NCBI GenBank assembly: GCA_002721305.1
Contig: PBKA01000006.1
Span: 62,001 to 126,000 of the forward strand
DNA length: 64,000 nucleotides
Reading direction: 5' to 3'
Origin: Acidimicrobiaceae bacterium
Lineage (GTDB): Bacteria > Actinomycetota > Acidimicrobiia > Acidimicrobiales > Poriferisodalaceae
The position numbers and the translations under genes were made by a program. The notes below the pieces were generated by a model. It was not told the origin of the DNA. It was given only the letters and a program-made list of their open reading frames with translations, and did not search any database. Below, in pieces: positions 61,333 to 64,000 of the stretch. Each line of letters begins with the position of its first letter. Within the stretch, counting starts at the first letter, position 1.

Positions 61333-64000
61333 GGAGCTTCTCCCAGAAGGGTGTCTTCGAGTAGTTCATCAGGATCAGACGTCAAGAGAGCGTCTTGATC
61401 AATTCCCAGGGCTGTCCTCAACTGTTCGGCATCGAGGTCGCCGAGGGAACTGGATTTTGGAAGAACCATGTCCGCAATTCTCCGTTTGCCTTGTACAACT
61501 TCTTCCACCCGCTCATCGACCGTGCCGGGGCATACGAGACGGTGGCAGATAACGGTTTTTGTTTGGCCAATGCGCCAGACCCGATCGCGCGCTTGGTCCT
61601 CAACTGCTGGGTTCCACCAACGGTCGTAGAGGACAACATGGCTAGCAGCGGTCAGATTGAGTCCGGTTCCGCCAGCTTTAAGCGAAAGCACCATAGCTCC
61701 GGCTCCGGTTCCGGTTTGGAAGCTTTCCACGAGTCGGTCACGAGTGCCTCGCGCCAGTCCCCCGTGGTAACACTCGATGTCTTTGCCCGTACGTTCACTG
61801 AGGTAGGTAGCAAGACGTTCCCCCCATGTCGCGAAGTGGGTGAAAATGAGGATTCTTTCGTCCGCGGCGAACACAGCATCCACAATTTCGTTTAATCGAG
61901 TGAGCTTGCCGCTTCGTCCGTCAAGCGCGAGGTTTGGGTCTTCTCTGTCGTAGTTAAGTGGGTGATTGCAAATCTGCTTGAGAGCGGTAATAGCAGCGAG
62001 CACGAGACCTTTTTGTTGCGTCGTGTTCTGTTCACTTTCTGCGGTATCGCGAACCAATTTGTCCAATACTGCCTGGTAAAGACCGATCTGTTCGGGGGTC
62101 ATTGTGCAGTGGGCGAGCTCGTCTATTCGATCGGGTAGCTCGGCCGCTATTAGGGGTTCCGCTTTGGTTCGGCGGAACACTAGAACGCCGTTGAGGGCGT
62201 GTAGGGCTGACTCCGCCGCGCCGATTGCATCACCGATCTGGCTGAGTTGGTCGATGAATGCAGTCCGACCGCCTACAAGTCCAGGGTTGCAGAAATCCAT
62301 AATCGCCCAAAGGTCGCCGAGACCGTTTTCGATGGGGGTCCCCGTTAGGGCTAAGCGGACTCTGGCGTTGAGTTTCCTCAGTTCTTTGGCTGTGGCGCTG
62401 CGGTGGTTCTTGATGACTTGTGCCTCATCGAGAACCACCCGATCCCAAACGACGTCCGATAGTTCATCTATGTCGCGGACCGCTGTGCCGTATGTGGTGA
62501 TCACTACATCAGATGCTCGAATCTTTGCTCTGAGGGCCGCTCCAGATGAGCGCGAGGGTCCATGGTGCACCAGGGTCTTGAGCCCGGGTGTGAAGCGTTT
62601 CGCTTCGGCTGCCCAGTTGCCGACCACAGCTGGAGGCGCCACCACCAGAGCAGGGCTATCCCCTGGGTGAGCGCCGATACGCGCCAAGATCGTGGGTGTC
62701 TTACCCAACCCCATATCTAAGGCCAAACATCCCCCGAGGCCGGCTTCATCAAGGAAGGTAAGCCATCCCAGCGCTTCGGCTTGGTAGCTCCGCAGTTCGC
62801 CTTTGAAGCCCTTGGGCTGGATGTCGAGATCGGAATCGATGGAACCCGCGGCGCGAAGCAGATCACTCGCCCAGCTGCTGCCCGCCAGGGTGACTCCACC
62901 GCTGACGCCGCCGCCTTCGAGGCCCAGTGCATGCCTAAGCATTTGTGCGCCGGTGAGTTCTGTGGTTTCGGCTCGATCTGCCAAGGCTGCAGCCGCTTCG
63001 GCCAAGTCCGCTTTATCCAGTGCCACCCAACGACCGTGTGACTGGACCAACGGTTTGGCCTGCAGTGCTAGGGCTTGGATTTCCGACGCCGTGAGTTCAA
63101 CTTCGCCAAACACTGCACTCCAACTCACGGCAGTGAGCTGTTGGGCTCCGACGATACTGTCGGCGTCTTCGGCAGTTAAACGAAGTTGAGCGACCTGCCG
63201 GCGGCGTGAGAGAGCAGGTACCCGAACATCGAAGCCAGCAGATTCGAGTGCAGGCCCGGTCTGAGCCATCAGTTCCCATGCCTCATCCTGGTCGAGTAAC
63301 ACTTCTCCTCGGCGTCGCCCCCCGGGACGTAAGAGTGCCGGCACCATTCGTTCGAGGCGAGCGTATTGTCCTTTGACTTCGGTTCGGCGAGTATTGGATC
63401 CACTCACCATCGCAACCTCGACAGGGTCCAAAGAGTTCTCGGGTCCCGGCGAGAGCACCCTGAGTTGCCAAGCACCGGAATCATCTGGTTCGTCAAGTTG
63501 AACTATCAACGCATATTTCGCGACGGCGGTCACGGGTCGGGCCCATTGCTCGAGTTTTCGTGCGAGATCCGAGCCGTGATCGGCCGCGGCGGTAAACGGT
63601 TCTCCAGCCAAATTCGCTAAGAACGTTTCCGCGATCTCGGCCTTCGTTCGAGGTTCTGGGGGCGGCGCGGGAACATCTAGTCGACTCGCCGCACTCGTCA
63701 CAATTGCGTTGACCATGCCGGTAAGTGCTGACTGAACCACCGCTCGGGCATCGGGTCCGGGGTCAGCAGATGTTACGGTTCCAGGCAGGGCATTGGCGAA
63801 TGCTTCGAGCCTACTTTTACTGATTATCCCGGGCATCCATTGAACGATGAACTCTCCTTTGTTGTTGCGGTTTCGTTTATTGCGTCTCTTTCGAATTCGT
63901 TGCAGCTTCGGAACAGTTCTTCCTTGGGCGACTAGCCCGACAGCTGTAGCCGCCACAAGACTCAACCAACGGGCACTGGCACCAATTTGTTGGATATTGG
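61329..64000 (-). CDS. SNF2-family helicase, 5' end outside window
   Basis: At least 890 residues of a DEAD/DEAH SNF2 ATPase. Walker A is LDMGLGKTPTILA, the DEAH-like box is VVLDEAQVIKN, and the C-terminal helicase domain has HGGLARGTRDRLVESF, the GGTGLNLTAASHVV motif and DRVWRIGQTK. The N-terminal part has the SNF2-associated domain of bacterial Rad54-like proteins. The frame is open at base 64000, and the first TTG (63965) lies within it, so the real start is beyond the window. It is coupled to the small downstream gene. Confidence 0.93.
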   Translation of the reverse strand, partial: NIQQIGASARWLSLVAATAVGLVAQGRTVPKLQRIRKRRNKRNRNNKGEFIVQWMPGIISKSRLEAFANALPGTVTSADPGPDARAVVQSALTGMVNAIVTSAASRLDVPAPPPEPRTKAEIAETFLANLAGEPFTAAADHGSDLARKLEQWARPVTAVAKYALIVQLDEPDDSGAWQLRVLSPGPENSLDPVEVAMVSGSNTRRTEVKGQYARLERMVPALLRPGGRRRGEVLLDQDEAWELMAQTGPALESAGFDVRVPALSRRRQVAQLRLTAEDADSIVGAQQLTAVSWSAVFGEVELTASEIQALALQAKPLVQSHGRWVALDKADLAEAAAALADRAETTELTGAQMLRHALGLEGGGVSGGVTLAGSSWASDLLRAAGSIDSDLDIQPKGFKGELRSYQAEALGWLTFLDEAGLGGCLALDMGLGKTPTILARIGAHPGDSPALVVAPPAVVGNWAAEAKRFTPGLKTLVHHGPSRSSGAALRAKIRASDVVITTYGTAVRDIDELSDVVWDRVVLDEAQVIKNHRSATAKELRKLNARVRLALTGTPIENGLGDLWAIMDFCNPGLVGGRTAFIDQLSQIGDAIGAAESALHALNGVLVFRRTKAEPLIAAELPDRIDELAHCTMTPEQIGLYQAVLDKLVRDTAESEQNTTQQKGLVLAAITALKQICNHPLNYDREDPNLALDGRSGKLTRLNEIVDAVFAADERILIFTHFATWGERLATYLSERTGKDIECYHGGLARGTRDRLVESFQTGTGAGAMVLSLKAGGTGLNLTAASHVVLYDRWWNPAVEDQARDRVWRIGQTKTVICHRLVCPGTVDERVEEVVQGKRRIADMVLPKSSSLGDLDAEQLRTALGIDQDALLTSDPDELLEDTLLGEAP

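Noticed and set aside
62104-62670. A 188-codon open frame on the forward strand inside the SNF2 gene
   Set aside because: It is antisense to strongly conserved helicase motifs, low in complexity (Ser/Arg rich) and has no ribosome binding site or family resemblance. It is a shadow of the SNF2 reading frame.
1-64000. tRNA genes, CRISPR arrays, insertion sequences or a prophage
   Set aside because: I saw no T-loop pattern in intergenic spaces, no regularly spaced short repeats other than the coding repeats at 46-549, and no transposase or integrase motifs.

Overview
This window looks like an ordinary stretch of chromosome from a mid-GC actinobacterium, most likely class Acidimicrobiia. Three things point there: a complete Pup-proteasome locus, a fused FbiC for the F420 deazaflavin, and a cell-wall peptidase carrying the GYWLV..DGGIFSFGDA repeat, which I associate with Acidimicrobiia. 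GTG starts are common and genes are tightly packed, often with ATGA or GTGA overlaps. I see no transposase, integrase, phage module, CRISPR array, rRNA or tRNA. No gene-free gap exceeds about 220 bases. The assignment rests on family recognition, not on a database search.

Layout. 0-18 kb: a repeat/M23 peptidase cut by the left edge, then catabolic genes (AtuA-like protein, FAH hydrolase, crotonase, gamma-glutamyltransferase, FAD-linked oxidase, two-metal phosphodiesterase GDPD, acyl-CoA dehydrogenase), pyruvate kinase, DUF3151, MobA-like transferase, rhodanese and RNase D. 18-31 kb: a Cys-rich protein, glcDEF glycolate oxidase, FbiC with an HxlR regulator, transaldolase/transketolase, FIST and LON-domain proteins. 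31-47.6 kb: the conserved actinobacterial proteasome neighbourhood, with small membrane proteins, trmI, a MarP-like protease, ferredoxin, mpa, dop, pup, prcB, prcA, pafA, DUF3866, signal peptidase, GDPD, tatB, tatC and a HelY-like helicase, followed by a stand-alone DAG-kinase C-terminal domain. 47.6-57 kb: a double-length ThyX-like protein, GNAT, NUDIX, crotonase, an Arg/Lys-rich protein, and parC-parE. 57-64 kb: an alkyltransferase-like protein, a D-aminoacylase-type amidohydrolase, a one-domain FAD protein, a DsbA-family protein, and an SNF2 helicase cut by the right edge.

How the genes work together. Mpa unfolds pupylated substrates and feeds the PrcAB core. PafA attaches Pup and Dop removes it. 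This Pup ends in Gly-Gly-Glu, so it should not need deamidation before ligation. TatB/TatC and signal peptidase form a secretion group beside the proteasome locus. GlcDEF oxidises glycolate or a similar 2-hydroxyacid, and tal/tkt form the non-oxidative pentose phosphate branch.

I found no clearly new multi-gene system. The most unusual single items are these: a ThyX-like protein whose two halves carry complementary parts of the ThyX signature; a DAG-kinase C-terminal domain with no catalytic domain; a pyruvate kinase with K+-independent signature residues; a PrcB with Ala instead of Gly before the catalytic Thr; and a small protein after the SNF2 helicase that looks like the tail of a SWIM-finger protein.
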